NCBI RefSeq assembly: GCF_033115175.1
Contig: NC_084830.1
Coordinates: 110,324,709-110,388,708, forward strand
Reading direction: 5' to 3'
DNA: 64,000 nt
Source of the DNA: Lepus europaeus
Taxonomy: Eukaryota > Chordata > Mammalia > Lagomorpha > Leporidae
Shown here: piece by piece, positions 59,401 through 64,000 of the stretch
Position numbering within the stretch: position 1 is the first letter of the stretch
Layout of the letters: each line of letters opens with the position of its first letter
The notes under the pieces: model-generated
The model's input: only the letters and a program-made list of their open reading frames with translations
Databases searched by the model: none
Told to the model about the DNA's origin: nothing
Translations under genes and position numbers: made by a program

Positions 59401-62092
59401 GAGCTAAGCAGCAGCCGCCAGCGCCCACTGCGCCTCCCTGACCTCGCATGCAGAGTGTCGTCCTGTGATCCTGACAGCAGATCTGTGCAGCATCAACCTG
59501 TGATGCTGCTGACCGAGGAGGAAACCGAGACTCCAGGTGTTTGACAGAACCCGAGCATCGTTCAGGGTCATTTAGGCTTTGCGTCTAGACCTGCTGGGAC
59601 CCAGCTAGGGAAACGTATGCTCTCAGGTTATAGGGCGCGCCCGCTTGAGCCCGCTTCAGGCAAAAGAAAGAGGCAGAAAAATCTTAAGGAATTGCTAACG
59701 CATTTTGCCTAAAGTGTTGAAAAAGAGCTCTAAATCCCCCCACTCTGCTTATTGACACATAAAGCTGTGAGAGGGTCAGCGGGCCACCTGACTTCTCTCG
59801 GGCTTTCCAATCAGGTGCCCCTAAGGAGTCCTTCCAGGCTCCAGGTCTCTCATTGTCCCAAACCTAAACCCCATCAGCTCCGGAAGGGGCTCGGACTCAT
59901 GGTGTCATCCAACTATGCTTTTCCACCTCATGCCTGTAAAGCCCCGAATCCCCCACCAACCCGCTGTCTGTATTTTCCAGGAAAGAAGCCAACATTTTCT
60001 GACAAGGTAAGCTGTGTCCCTGCTCGTCTGTTGGGCTGTTGTTTGTTTTGTGTCCGGTCCTGCTTCTCTGGAATGTGTTCTGACACCCACACGTCTTCCC
60101 TCCTGTCTTGCAGCCCTCGGCTCCAGCGGGGAGGTAAGTGGCGCCCTGTGCCCCGGGGAGTCTGCTGCCGAAGGCTGCCCGCAGGTGCATCCATTTCTCA
60201 CACATCCTCTCTCTGAACTGTAACAGGCCTCTCGTGGAGCATTTATCCAAGATACAAAAGCCTCCTTTACCACCAACCACGGAAAGACACGAAAGAAACA
60301 GCCCCCTGCCGGGAAAGAAGCCACCTGTGCCCAAGTACCTGTCTTGTGTGACTTGAGTCTGTGCCATAATAGAGAGGCCACCTGCTGTGGGCGCTACATA
60401 GGGGGCCCAGAACCATGGGCAACCCTGGGTGGGGGTGGGCTCCTTTGATTTCAGTGGCTTCAGGAATCTTCAGACTCTCGGGTTGGTTGCAAAGTGTTTG
60501 GTCTTTTTGGCAAGAACTGGAGTCTTGCTGGGTAACAAGTAGAGAGGATGGCATGGCTGCTGTTCTGAGACCTCATCTCGAAGCAGTCAGTCCGGGCTGA
60601 GTTTTCCTTTGCTATGACAAAGCCTTCCTGGTACACGGGAGCTGTCTACGCCATTGATTTTTCAATACCGAGAGTGGAGAGGCAATCACGGGGGGAGGTT
60701 TGTAGGTTGCCACAAATGTCTTCCTTCCTACTCAGCCATATTTTATAATTGCACAATACTGTGGTCTACTCTGATAATTGAACCTTGGCTATAAAGTCAC
60801 TTTAGATCTGTTTACTAAATGGCACACATGTGTCTGTGGCCCAAGTCAACCCTCATACCCACTTGATGGCCAGGGCTACAGCTTATTTTGTGTGAAGCCA
60901 GGATACCTAGCCATCACCTTGCCTGGTTGCTGCAAACTTCATGTCAGGACAGGGCTGAGGTATGCCTCCAACACTTGACAATTGAGTTTAGCGACTTTTT
61001 CAAAGATTTTTAAAACTTACTTATTTGAAAGAGTTATATACAGTGAGAGAGAGAGAGAGATTCCGTTTTTCCATTTGCTGGTTCACTCCCCAAATGGCTG
61101 CAATAGTCAGGTCTGGACCAGACTGAGACCAGGAGCCCAGATCTCCATCCAGATCTCCCACATTGGTGCAGGGGCCCAGGTACTTGGGTCATCTTCGCTG
61201 CTTTCTGAGGTGCATTTACAGTTTGCTGAATTGGAAGTGGAGCAGCCAGGACTCAAACCCCCACCCATGTGGGATGCCAGCATCGCAGGTGGTGGCCAAT
61301 ACACTGTGCCGCAACTCTGCTCCTGAGTTAAATTATGTTTGTATGCAATATTTTAAAACATCAAAAATGGATACAAAAAAAAAAAAACCTCTTAATGATC
61401 AAAGTGTCAGCATTTTAAATAAACATAGGATGAGATGGTGACAGGTGAAGCATCTGACGCCTGGGCGGTGACCAACAGACTGTCCCTCTTCCCCTACTCC
61501 CTAAGGAGAGTTGTAGCTGGCCTAGGTGGCACAGATGCCTGCTGCAGCTCCCCGGCAGTGACCACCATGTCTGGCTTGTTCCTCTGGGCCAGTTGCACAG
61601 AGCCCCTTCAGGAAAGTCCCAAAGCAGTTAACATTTCCCAGCTGCCTTCCCTTCACACCCAGGGCGAGCCCTGAGAAGGCTGTTTGAAAATGTCAGCAGA
61701 GGAGCATACGACCTAAAATCGCTTTCATTTGCTTGGAGAAACATCTTCTCAGTGAAACCTAATAGCTGCTAAAGACTCAGTCTGCTGACTCAGCCTTTTC
61801 GATGTATTTCCGTAATTACTTGCTGCAGTTGACACCCAGAACAAAGGCTGGCCTAGCTCAGCTTGCAGTGAGAGCACCGCTGGGTCAGACCCCATTCTGC
61901 TCCCTCCTCCCCTCTCTTATTCGCTGGGGTTTCTGCTTCCCTTCTTCCCACGGCTCAGCGGATTTAATTTCTCCTTATTTGATTAAGTAAACTGTACTCC
62001 GAGACTGGTTCTTTGCAACTCTTTATGCTCACTTCCTTTTCTTTGCCCCAATTCATTTCAGGCATGGATGGGGACCAGAAAGAAGAGAAAAT
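26323..62092 (+). CDS. LCP2: LCP2 (SLP-76), 14 coding exons, N-terminal 320 residues; 3' end outside window
   Basis: Joined CDS: 26323-26400, 31364-31426, 34739-34785, 47493-47558, 47965-47996, 49147-49184, 52063-52264, 54993-55090, 57346-57412, 57500-57583, 59981-60006, 60114-60133, 60227-60334, 62062-62092 (960 nt, 320 codons, every intron GT-AG). SLP-76 is a cytosolic adaptor of T cells, mast cells, platelets and NK cells. After antigen or Fc receptor triggering it is phosphorylated by ZAP-70/Syk and assembles VAV, NCK, ITK, PLC-gamma1 and GADS-LAT. In the translation: SAM domain at about residues 12-78; acidic region with DYESPN at Y113 and Y128 and DYEPP at Y146; PPVPPQRP at 187-194 in the PLC-gamma1 SH3-binding region; SIDRSTKPP at 235-243, the GADS SH3 motif. 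The start [13 protein letters not shown] matches recalled human SLP-76 and has a strong Kozak context (gccATGG). About 213 residues, including the SH2 domain, are missing because the window ends. Identity is near certain; exon boundaries come from splice sites and phase. Confidence 0.97.
27181..27531 (-). mobile_element. C SINE, antisense, with target-site duplication (LCP2 intron 1)
   Basis: Full length in reverse with a poly-T start. The 15-base direct repeat GGGACATTTGCTCTT flanks it at 27167-27181 and 27532-27546. Confidence 0.95.
28570..28665 (+). repeat. MIR SINE fragment
   Basis: 'aactctggagtcagacacac', 'gattcctggctctgccacct' and 'gctagtttggtggccttccc' are the MIR central order. Confidence 0.65.
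29478..29540. repeat. Pyrimidine (CTTT)n tract
   Basis: An imperfect CTTT/TTTC repeat immediately before the antisense L1 3' end. It probably derives from the L1 A-rich tail region read in reverse. Confidence 0.85.
29541..30160 (-). mobile_element. Lagomorph L1 3'-UTR fragment, antisense
   Basis: 'agcttttatttaatcaatat', then 'aatttcataggtacagcttt', then the C-rich 'accccaactctcgtcctacc' block match the recalled reversed 3' UTR of rabbit L1. The distal boundary is approximate. There is no ORF2 coding remnant. Confidence 0.65.
30336..30530. mobile_element. Mariner-like MITE, possibly two nested copies
   Basis: 'gaggtcttcaagaagttcat' at about 30419 and the inverted 'ccacaaattttctaaagtac' near 30525 bound one element. 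A partial second arm ('ggtatttccaaaacttcatg') lies just upstream. Confidence 0.55.
30600..30780 (+). repeat. MIR SINE relic
   Basis: 'cctcgggcaagtcactggac', 'tgagcctctcgctcctcttc' and 'aacagtgcctaccacatagg' are the 3' half of a MIR. Confidence 0.65.
31364..31426 (+). CDS. LCP2: LCP2 coding exon 2 (residues 27-47, SAM domain)
   Basis: Sixty-three bases encode [20 protein letters not shown] plus L, the middle of the SAM domain. The acceptor is ttgcag| and the donor |gtaagc. Both ends are phase 0, so skipping would remove 21 SAM residues without a frameshift. The SAM domain mediates self-association of SLP-76. Confidence 0.96.
31427..34738 (+). other. LCP2: LCP2 intron 2
   Basis: A 3,312-base GT-AG intron with no C SINE, unusual for this window. 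A MIR-like relic lies at about 34075-34220 and a T-tract at 33789-33806. Otherwise I see nothing coding. Confidence 0.85.
34075..34220 (+). repeat. MIR SINE relic
   Basis: 'ccagttctgtcacctacaag', 'tctataaagtgagaacgccc' and 'ctgcctcacaggattgatgt' are in MIR order. Confidence 0.65.
34739..34785 (+). CDS. LCP2: LCP2 coding exon 3 (residues 48-62 plus split Pro63)
   Basis: Forty-seven bases encode [15 protein letters not shown] and two bases of Pro63, the C-terminal SAM helices. The acceptor is tttcag| and the donor |gtgagt, a near-ideal site. The split codon is completed by G from exon 4. Confidence 0.96.
35308..35590. mobile_element. Mariner-like MITE debris interrupted by other sequence
   Basis: Repeated arms 'aaatttcacggaaaaattga', 'tttcatgaactttaaaaccc' and 'attttccacgaacttttaaa', with 'gcacctaaataaacttatct' between, indicate one or two mariner-like elements. 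An L1-like piece ('gctgatttcacttaacataa') lies inside. Confidence 0.45.
36336..36678 (-). mobile_element. C SINE, antisense
   Basis: 'tgaaagagttacagagagag', 'gccatagcagagagctggat' and the 'atgccacagcactggcccca' head give a near-complete reversed copy in LCP2 intron 3. Confidence 0.9.
37085..38510 (+). mobile_element. HAL1/L1-like LINE relic
   Basis: 'cagattagacactgcagaag', 'atgaagacatggtaaggaaa', 'agtttcccaagttggatgaa' and 'atccaagaggctcaacaaac' match the order of an old L1/HAL1 ORF1 region by recall, ending near a 'aagagtacaaaagaagagtg' stretch. All frames are broken. Confidence 0.6.
39066..39082. repeat. A homopolymer
   Basis: About seventeen uninterrupted A residues. Confidence 0.9.
40041..40345 (-). 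mobile_element. C SINE, antisense
   Basis: 'attgacttatttatttgaat', 'ggttcactccccagacggcc' and the head 'ctgccacagtgccggcccca'. It lies just after an AT-rich tract (about 39998-40040). Confidence 0.88.
40395..40610 (+). repeat. MIR SINE relic
   Basis: 'ccttgggaggtcactttagc', 'cctgaacctcagcttcccac' and 'tccttggctcggtggatatt' are in MIR order, diverged. Confidence 0.5.
41272..41460 (-). mobile_element. C SINE fragment, antisense
   Basis: A poly-T start, 'cttccatctgctagttcact', 'gagccgatccaaagccagga' and 'ggggcaggggcccaagtac', then similarity stops: the tRNA-like head is missing. Confidence 0.8.
41742..42076 (-). mobile_element. C SINE, antisense
   Basis: 'attgatttatttatttgaat', an (AG)n run at about 41796-41815, and the head 'ctgcaccacagcaccagccc' give a full-length copy. 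Confidence 0.9.
44085..44190 (+). repeat. L2 LINE 3'-end relic
   Basis: 'tcctgagcacaggagctgat', 'tggtgcttagaaggccctta' and 'aatcactgaataaataaggg' are L2 3'-end-like. Confidence 0.5.
44482..44752 (+). mobile_element. C SINE, sense, 5' truncated or diverged
   Basis: 'gagttcaattcccggttctg', 'gataggtgatggctcagatg', a CT-rich segment and the 'gcctttcaagtaaattaaga' tail. Confidence 0.75.
45191..45512 (-). mobile_element. C SINE, antisense
   Basis: 'aaggtttatttatttatgtg', 'aaatggctgcaatagccagg' and the head 'ttataccacaaagccag' give a diverged full-length copy. Confidence 0.85.
45531..45843 (+). mobile_element. C SINE, sense
   Basis: 'ggggccggtgctgtggagca', 'tctagtcccagctgctcctc' and an A/T-rich tail. 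AAATTCTT occurs just before it (45518-45525) and at its end (45841-45848), a likely target-site duplication. Confidence 0.9.
45985..46745 (-). mobile_element. LTR-like antisense repeat, interrupted by a SINE
   Basis: Read in reverse, the segment contains an AATAAA signal (the TTTATT near 46011) followed upstream by an LTR-like mix that includes 'caacaagatggcggcaaact' (a YY1-like core) and 'accccaagttccacttgggt'. A C SINE (46022-46342) splits it near its end. The family is unknown and the call is tentative. Confidence 0.35.
46022..46342 (+). mobile_element. C SINE, sense, young copy with long target-site duplication
   Basis: The head 'ggccagcgcccgggctcact', B-box-like 'gggttctagtcccgg' and a pure A tail. 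AAAAGTATTTATTAGAGTC flanks it at 46003-46021 and 46340-46358, so the insertion is recent. Confidence 0.95.
46975..47262 (+). mobile_element. C SINE, sense, 5' truncated
   Basis: It starts inside the element ('cctagctgctccacttccaa') and runs through 'ggtggaagacctttctctcc' to an (AAAT)n and (CAAA)n tail. Confidence 0.88.
47493..47558 (+). CDS. LCP2: LCP2 coding exon 4 (Pro63 to split Lys85)
   Basis: Sixty-six bases encode [20 protein letters not shown] then R and two bases of Lys85, the end of the SAM domain and a basic linker. It follows the 12.7-kb intron 3. The acceptor is tcgtag| and the donor |gtgagt. The phase is 2-2, so the exon is symmetric. Ala83 stands where I recall Thr in human. 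Confidence 0.96.
47559..47964 (+). other. LCP2: LCP2 intron 4
   Basis: A 406-base, GC-rich intron with GT-AG ends and no repeat that I can recognise. Confidence 0.9.
47965..47996 (+). CDS. LCP2: LCP2 coding exon 5 (residues 85-95)
   Basis: A 32-base small exon encoding the last base of Lys85, [10 protein letters not shown], and the first base of Glu96. The acceptor is ctgcag| and the donor |gtaagg. It is supported by exact phase fit on both sides and the match to recalled human PQVPRFPEET. Confidence 0.94.
48288..48562 (+). mobile_element. C SINE, sense, lacking 3' tail
   Basis: A GC-rich young-type copy ('gggcaggcaccgcggctcac' head) that stops at 'gaaccaaccaaaggaagacc' just before where the CT tract and A tail should be. 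It then meets an opposite C SINE with no spacer. Confidence 0.92.
48563..48802 (-). mobile_element. C SINE, antisense, lacking 3' tail
   Basis: It begins at 'tttgctttactctccaaatg', so its own A tail and GA block are missing, and runs to the head 'caccaccacgcccac'. It abuts the sense copy tail to tail. Confidence 0.88.
49147..49184 (+). CDS. LCP2: LCP2 coding exon 6 (residues 96-108)
   Basis: A 38-base small exon encoding the rest of Glu96 and [12 protein letters not shown], the start of the acidic region. The acceptor is ccacag| and the donor |gtgagt. It ends in phase 0. The frame happens to stay open into intron 6, but the conserved protein continues at 52063. Confidence 0.95.
49185..52062 (+). 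other. LCP2: LCP2 intron 6
   Basis: A 2,878-base intron with almost no recognisable repeats, only an A-tract at about 51752-51763. A chance open frame enters exon 7 from 51493, but its intronic part resembles no protein I know. The low repeat content could reflect retained regulatory sequence, but nothing specific was identified. Confidence 0.85.
52063..52264 (+). CDS. LCP2: LCP2 coding exon 7 (residues 109-175, three tyrosine motifs)
   Basis: At 202 bases this is the largest coding exon in the window. It encodes the acidic region with EEDDYESPN (Y113), DGDYESPN (Y128) and [10 protein letters not shown] (Y146), then [20 protein letters not shown] and MYI. In SLP-76 the first two phosphotyrosines recruit VAV1 and NCK, and the third recruits ITK. 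The rabbit segment between Y128 and the third tyrosine reads [15 protein letters not shown], one residue longer than the human sequence I recall, so the third tyrosine is 146 rather than 145. The exon is GC-rich and dominated by GAG/GAC codons. The acceptor is cggcag| and the donor |gtaagg. Confidence 0.97.
52732..53494. repeat. CA-rich minisatellite with 92-bp higher-order unit
   Basis: About 760 bases of CA repeats with embedded motifs in LCP2 intron 7. The anchor CCACATC(A/C)ACCCC recurs at 52776, 52868, 52975, 53067, 53205 and 53330. The first two units (52752-52843 and 52844-52935) are almost identical, and 92 bases also separate units three and four. The end (about 53455-53485) becomes CCCACA repeats. 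Confidence 0.95.
54140..54155 (+). repeat. G homopolymer
   Basis: Sixteen uninterrupted G residues in LCP2 intron 7, with quadruplex-forming potential in DNA and nascent RNA. Confidence 0.9.
54993..55090 (+). CDS. LCP2: LCP2 coding exon 8 (residues 176-208, proline-rich)
   Basis: Ninety-eight bases encode [20 protein letters not shown] and [13 protein letters not shown]. The PPVPPQRP stretch (187-194) lies in the region known to bind the PLC-gamma1 SH3 domain. The acceptor is ccacag|. The donor |gtagga is weaker than its neighbours. Val183-Ser184 and Leu200 differ from the human residues I recall. Confidence 0.95.
55277..55351. mobile_element. Palindromic mariner-like MITE
   Basis: About 75 bases whose arms 'gggtctttcaaaaagttctt' and 'catgaactttttgaagatcc' are inverted copies around a short AT-rich centre. 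It resembles the MADE2/Hsmar2 class by recall. Confidence 0.7.
55677..55983 (-). mobile_element. C SINE, antisense, strongly diverged
   Basis: 'tttgagaggcagagaaatgg', a GA block, 'ccactggttcattccccaca' and 'cttaaccactgggctaaaca' keep the reversed C SINE layout, but the body is unlike the other copies. Confidence 0.65.
57346..57412 (+). CDS. LCP2: LCP2 coding exon 9 (residues 209-230)
   Basis: Sixty-seven bases encode [20 protein letters not shown] plus AK and one base of Leu231. The acceptor is ggcag| and the donor |gtgagt. Only 87 bases of intron separate it from exon 10. Confidence 0.94.
57500..57583 (+). CDS. LCP2: LCP2 coding exon 10 (residues 231-258, GADS-binding motif)
   Basis: Eighty-four bases encode [20 protein letters not shown] and DREPFIL. 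The R-S-T-K core (238-241) is the high-affinity ligand of the GADS C-terminal SH3 domain, which tethers SLP-76 to LAT. The phase is 1-1, so the exon is a symmetric in-frame cassette. The acceptor is ttccag| and the donor |gtgggt is moderate. Cys251 replaces the Phe I recall in human. Confidence 0.95.
58060..58165. repeat. MIR/L2-like relic
   Basis: 'ttatccccactttactgatg', 'atgaaactgatagccagaga' and 'ggattcgaacccatgtccc' are typical of an old MIR/L2 repeat. Confidence 0.5.
58570..58960 (-). mobile_element. LTR-like antisense segment
   Basis: In reverse it would carry an AATAAA-type signal (TTTATTTATT near 58581), and a CCAAT box (ATTGG at about 58861) lies farther upstream. The layout resembles a solo LTR, but no target duplication or family match could be established. 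Confidence 0.3.
59981..60006 (+). CDS. LCP2: LCP2 coding microexon 11 (residues 259-267)
   Basis: A 26-base microexon encoding the end of Gly259 and KKPTFSDK. The acceptor is ttccag| and the donor |gtaagc. The match to recalled human GKKPPFSDK and exact phase fit support it. Confidence 0.92.
60114..60133 (+). CDS. LCP2: LCP2 coding microexon 12 (residues 268-273 plus split Arg274)
   Basis: A 20-base microexon encoding PSAPAG and two bases of Arg274. The acceptor is ttgcag| and the donor |gtaagt is consensus. It corresponds to human PSIPAGR as recalled. The flanking introns are 107 and 93 bases, so recognition is probably by intron definition. Confidence 0.9.
60227..60334 (+). CDS. LCP2: LCP2 coding exon 13 (Arg274 to split Lys310)
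   Basis: One hundred and eight bases encode [20 protein letters not shown] then [15 protein letters not shown] and two bases of Lys310, all proline-rich linker. The acceptor is taacag|. The donor is AA|gtacct, with C at +4 and +5 of the intron, a poor match to GTRAGT. The boundary is fixed by phase and by the KHGWGP continuation in exon 14. Confidence 0.94.
60335..62061 (+). other. LCP2: LCP2 intron 13
   Basis: A 1,727-base intron with an antisense C SINE at 61002-61323 and a short A-tract after it. The frame entering from exon 13 stops at 60354-60356. Confidence 0.88.
61002..61323 (-). mobile_element. C SINE, antisense
   Basis: 'ttacttatttgaaagagtta', an (AG)n run, 'ggttcactccccaaatggct' and the head 'actgtgccgcaactctgctc' in LCP2 intron 13. 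Confidence 0.87.
62062..62092 (+). CDS. LCP2: LCP2 coding exon 14 (residues 310-320), last exon in window
   Basis: Thirty-one bases encode the end of Lys310 and [10 protein letters not shown]. The acceptor is tttcag| and the donor |gtaagt is consensus. The human continuation I recall (DEDDVHQRPLP...) is not found in 62093-64000, so exon 15 and the SH2 domain lie outside the window. Confidence 0.93.
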
Positions 62093-64000
62093 GTAAGTAG
62101 AAAATTTCATACTGTAAATGCTTGGCACAAGGAAAACTTGTGCAGGTTTTGTAGAGGTTGAAGCTCCTTCGGGCTTGGCCTTGGCTGAAGTCCAGTGCCT
62201 GGAGCAAGGCTAGCACACAGTAGGCCTTTGAATGCCAGTGTCTCCTTCTTTGGAGTCTGGCTCTTTCCCCTGAACCCATGGCGCAGTACTGCTTAGCTCC
62301 TGCTCCCCCGAGGACTCCCAAGGTGGCTGGATTCATTGCAGGGTGAGGGTGCAGAAGGAGGAGGAGAAGAGGATAAAGTGAAATGCACCAGTCTGGGCTG
62401 CACACCAGTTTCTAAGGCCTCTGTTTGCCCCTTCAGTATAGCCACGACCTGGTGAGGACTAGGAATGGCTGCACCGAATGCTTGCCATGTGTGTTTGCAG
62501 CTATGTTACCTACTCTATGGTGCTGACTGTCCCTGCTCGCTGGGTTTCCTGGTTTTGTCACTGCGAACCCCAAGTCCAGGAACTCCCTCAGTCCCAGACA
62601 AACCAGAATGGCCACTCGTAGCTTTGCAGTTTAAGACCCAATGAGGAACCATCCTGTTTCTGTTATTGAGAAGAAATTGAGGTTCAGAAAGGGTCAGCTG
62701 CCCACTGCATGTTTCCCATCTGGTGAATAGTCAGAGTCTGAATCCAGGTCAGTACGAGCCTCTTTATGCTCGAAGTGCCCTGCTTGTGTTTAGCTTCCCA
62801 GCCCACAGTGCCTGCTGTGTCCACAGCGAGACGCTCTGTGCAAACAAAGTACTAAGATACGGTGGAGACAGGCAGTCCCACATTGCACCTGCTCACCAGC
62901 ACATCATGAAATGGTCTGTGGGGGCTAAGGGAGGTGAGCCACATGGATTAAGGAGCCAGTGGTGACTTTGTAGAGGAGGTGAGATTTGTGCTGGCCATGG
63001 AATGAGGGGAAAGACACCCTCAAAAAAAGGACAGGTGCGTTCCATCTCCAGGACTGTCTTCAGCAGGGAATGTGCAGGGACACTGAGGACAGCGGTGTGG
63101 CTGCAAAGACCTAGGGGTGCAATGGAGGTGAGGTAGGACAGCCAGGGAAACATCATGTTCCTGAGATCCCGACTCTGCAAATACTGACACTTGTCATGAG
63201 AGTTGGGAAGTCATTGTTCCTGAACCAGAGGGGACATGGTTGCCACAGTGTTGAATGGTGATGCCATTATGGCGAGTTCATGGGCCTGAGTATACTTCTT
63301 AATGCAGCCCTTGGCTGGGACTCCCGGCTGGCTAACTGGCATGAGTGAGCCTGACCAAGGTCCTTCTTGCCTTGTCTCAGTGATTGGTGTGACCAGTGAC
63401 AACAGATGTTTACTGTGTACTCAATGTAAGCCAAGCACATGGAACAGCTAACTTAGTCCTCACAGCCGCACTTTGAGGAAGGTACCATTTCATCACTGTG
63501 GGTTTGGCCTAACAAGTTCAAGTTGTCCCCTTCAGTCTACTGGTCAATGACAAAATCACCTTGGCTCTTTGAACCTTATTTCTTAGCTGAGGAGAAGAGA
63601 CACTAGCCCTTGCCTTGTCTGTCGCACAACGTTGCCCTGAAAATAAAGATGGAGAGGGTTGTAGATGCACCTTGTGAGCTGCATTGTCAGTCAGTAAGGC
63701 CGTACTGCTTTGAAGAATATTCATGGCAAGGGAGAGCCAAAAAGGCTGAGCTTTGGGACAGACAGATTTGGGGCTGAATCCATTTCTTAAAAATTGCTAA
63801 GTTTGGAATACTGCCTGTGCATCATGTTGCCATTTGTAAAATGAGGATGTTAAATCACAAAGGGTTGCCAAGGGAATGGAATGAAATATTGCATAGGAAT
63901 CTTTTAGGCACTTTGTAGATATTATCCATATTGTTGTGTCACTGAGCAACCTTTTAGGAACCTCAGAACCTATATCGTGCTACCTATATGAGGAAAGTCT
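62093..64000 (+). other. LCP2: LCP2 intron 14, incomplete
   Basis: This starts with a consensus donor and runs to the end of the window. An L2-like 3' piece is visible at about 62160-62240. No exon encoding the expected acidic DEDD segment or the SH2 domain was found on the + strand. Confidence 0.8.
62160..62240 (+). repeat. L2 LINE 3'-end relic
   Basis: 'gtccagtgcctggagcaagg' followed by 'ctagcacacagtaggccttt' is L2 3'-end-like. Confidence 0.5.

Larger units (their letters stand above)
57584..59980 (+). other. LCP2: LCP2 intron 10
   Basis: A 2,397-base intron. It holds a MIR/L2-like relic at about 58060-58165 and an LTR-like antisense segment at about 58570-58960. I see nothing in the rest. 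Confidence 0.85.

Noticed and set aside
62093..64000. Search for LCP2 exon 15 and the SH2 domain
   Set aside because: No frame contains the expected acidic segment or SH2 motifs such as FLVRDS; the exons must lie beyond the window.
1..64000. CRISPR arrays, operons and bacterial-type mobile systems
   Set aside because: The window is mammalian by SINE/LINE content and exon-intron structure; tandem repeats here are satellites without spacer structure.

Overview
The window is mammalian nuclear DNA, most likely from a lagomorph and probably the rabbit (Oryctolagus). The main evidence is about twenty copies of a tRNA-derived SINE of the rabbit/pika 'C repeat' (CSINE) type. These have a tRNA-like head with a B-box, a body with the recurring 'cagctctctgctgtggcc' stretch, a CT-rich segment, and an A-rich or AAATAA tail. 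Old L1, L2, MIR, Tigger/MER2-like and mariner-like fragments make up much of the rest. There is no sign of prokaryotic gene organisation, and nearly all long open frames are chance frames in repeats or introns.

One protein-coding gene is recognisable: the 5' part of LCP2 (SLP-76, the haematopoietic SH2 adaptor) on the + strand. Fourteen coding exons run from the ATG at 26323 to 62092. They join without a frame error into 960 nt, or 320 codons. These encode the N-terminal SAM domain, the acidic segment with three tyrosine motifs (Y113, Y128, Y146 here), the proline-rich PLC-gamma1-binding region, and the RSTK motif that binds the C-terminal SH3 domain of GADS. The rest of the proline-rich region and the C-terminal SH2 domain lie beyond base 64000, because no later exon is visible in 62093-64000.

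Layout: 1-~26050 is intergenic or upstream DNA. It holds a simple-repeat minisatellite (1895-2090), a fragmented old antisense L1 (about 4960-7690), C SINEs, a retroviral-LTR-like segment (about 12500-12745), L2/MIR relics and a Tigger-like element split by a SINE (16305-16950). About 26050-26322 is the TATA-less promoter and 5' leader region, with a good PU.1/ETS motif and a 9-codon upstream ORF. 26323-62092 holds exons 1-14. Intron 3 is the largest (12.7 kb) and is full of repeats: a HAL1/L1-like relic at about 37085-38510 and dense C SINEs at 40-47 kb. Intron 7 carries a 760-bp CA-rich minisatellite built partly on a 92-bp higher unit. Exons 9-13 are small and partly separated by introns of only 87-107 bp.

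I found no evidence of a new biological system. The observations most worth checking concern LCP2 expression and splicing: the uORF, the in-frame exon 10 cassette carrying the whole GADS motif, the CA-repeat block next to the phosphotyrosine exon, and the non-consensus exon 13 donor with an immediate intronic stop. The repeats also record some informative events, including an abutting inverted SINE pair and SINEs with clear target-site duplications. Comparisons with human LCP2 and with repeat families are from memory; no alignment was run.
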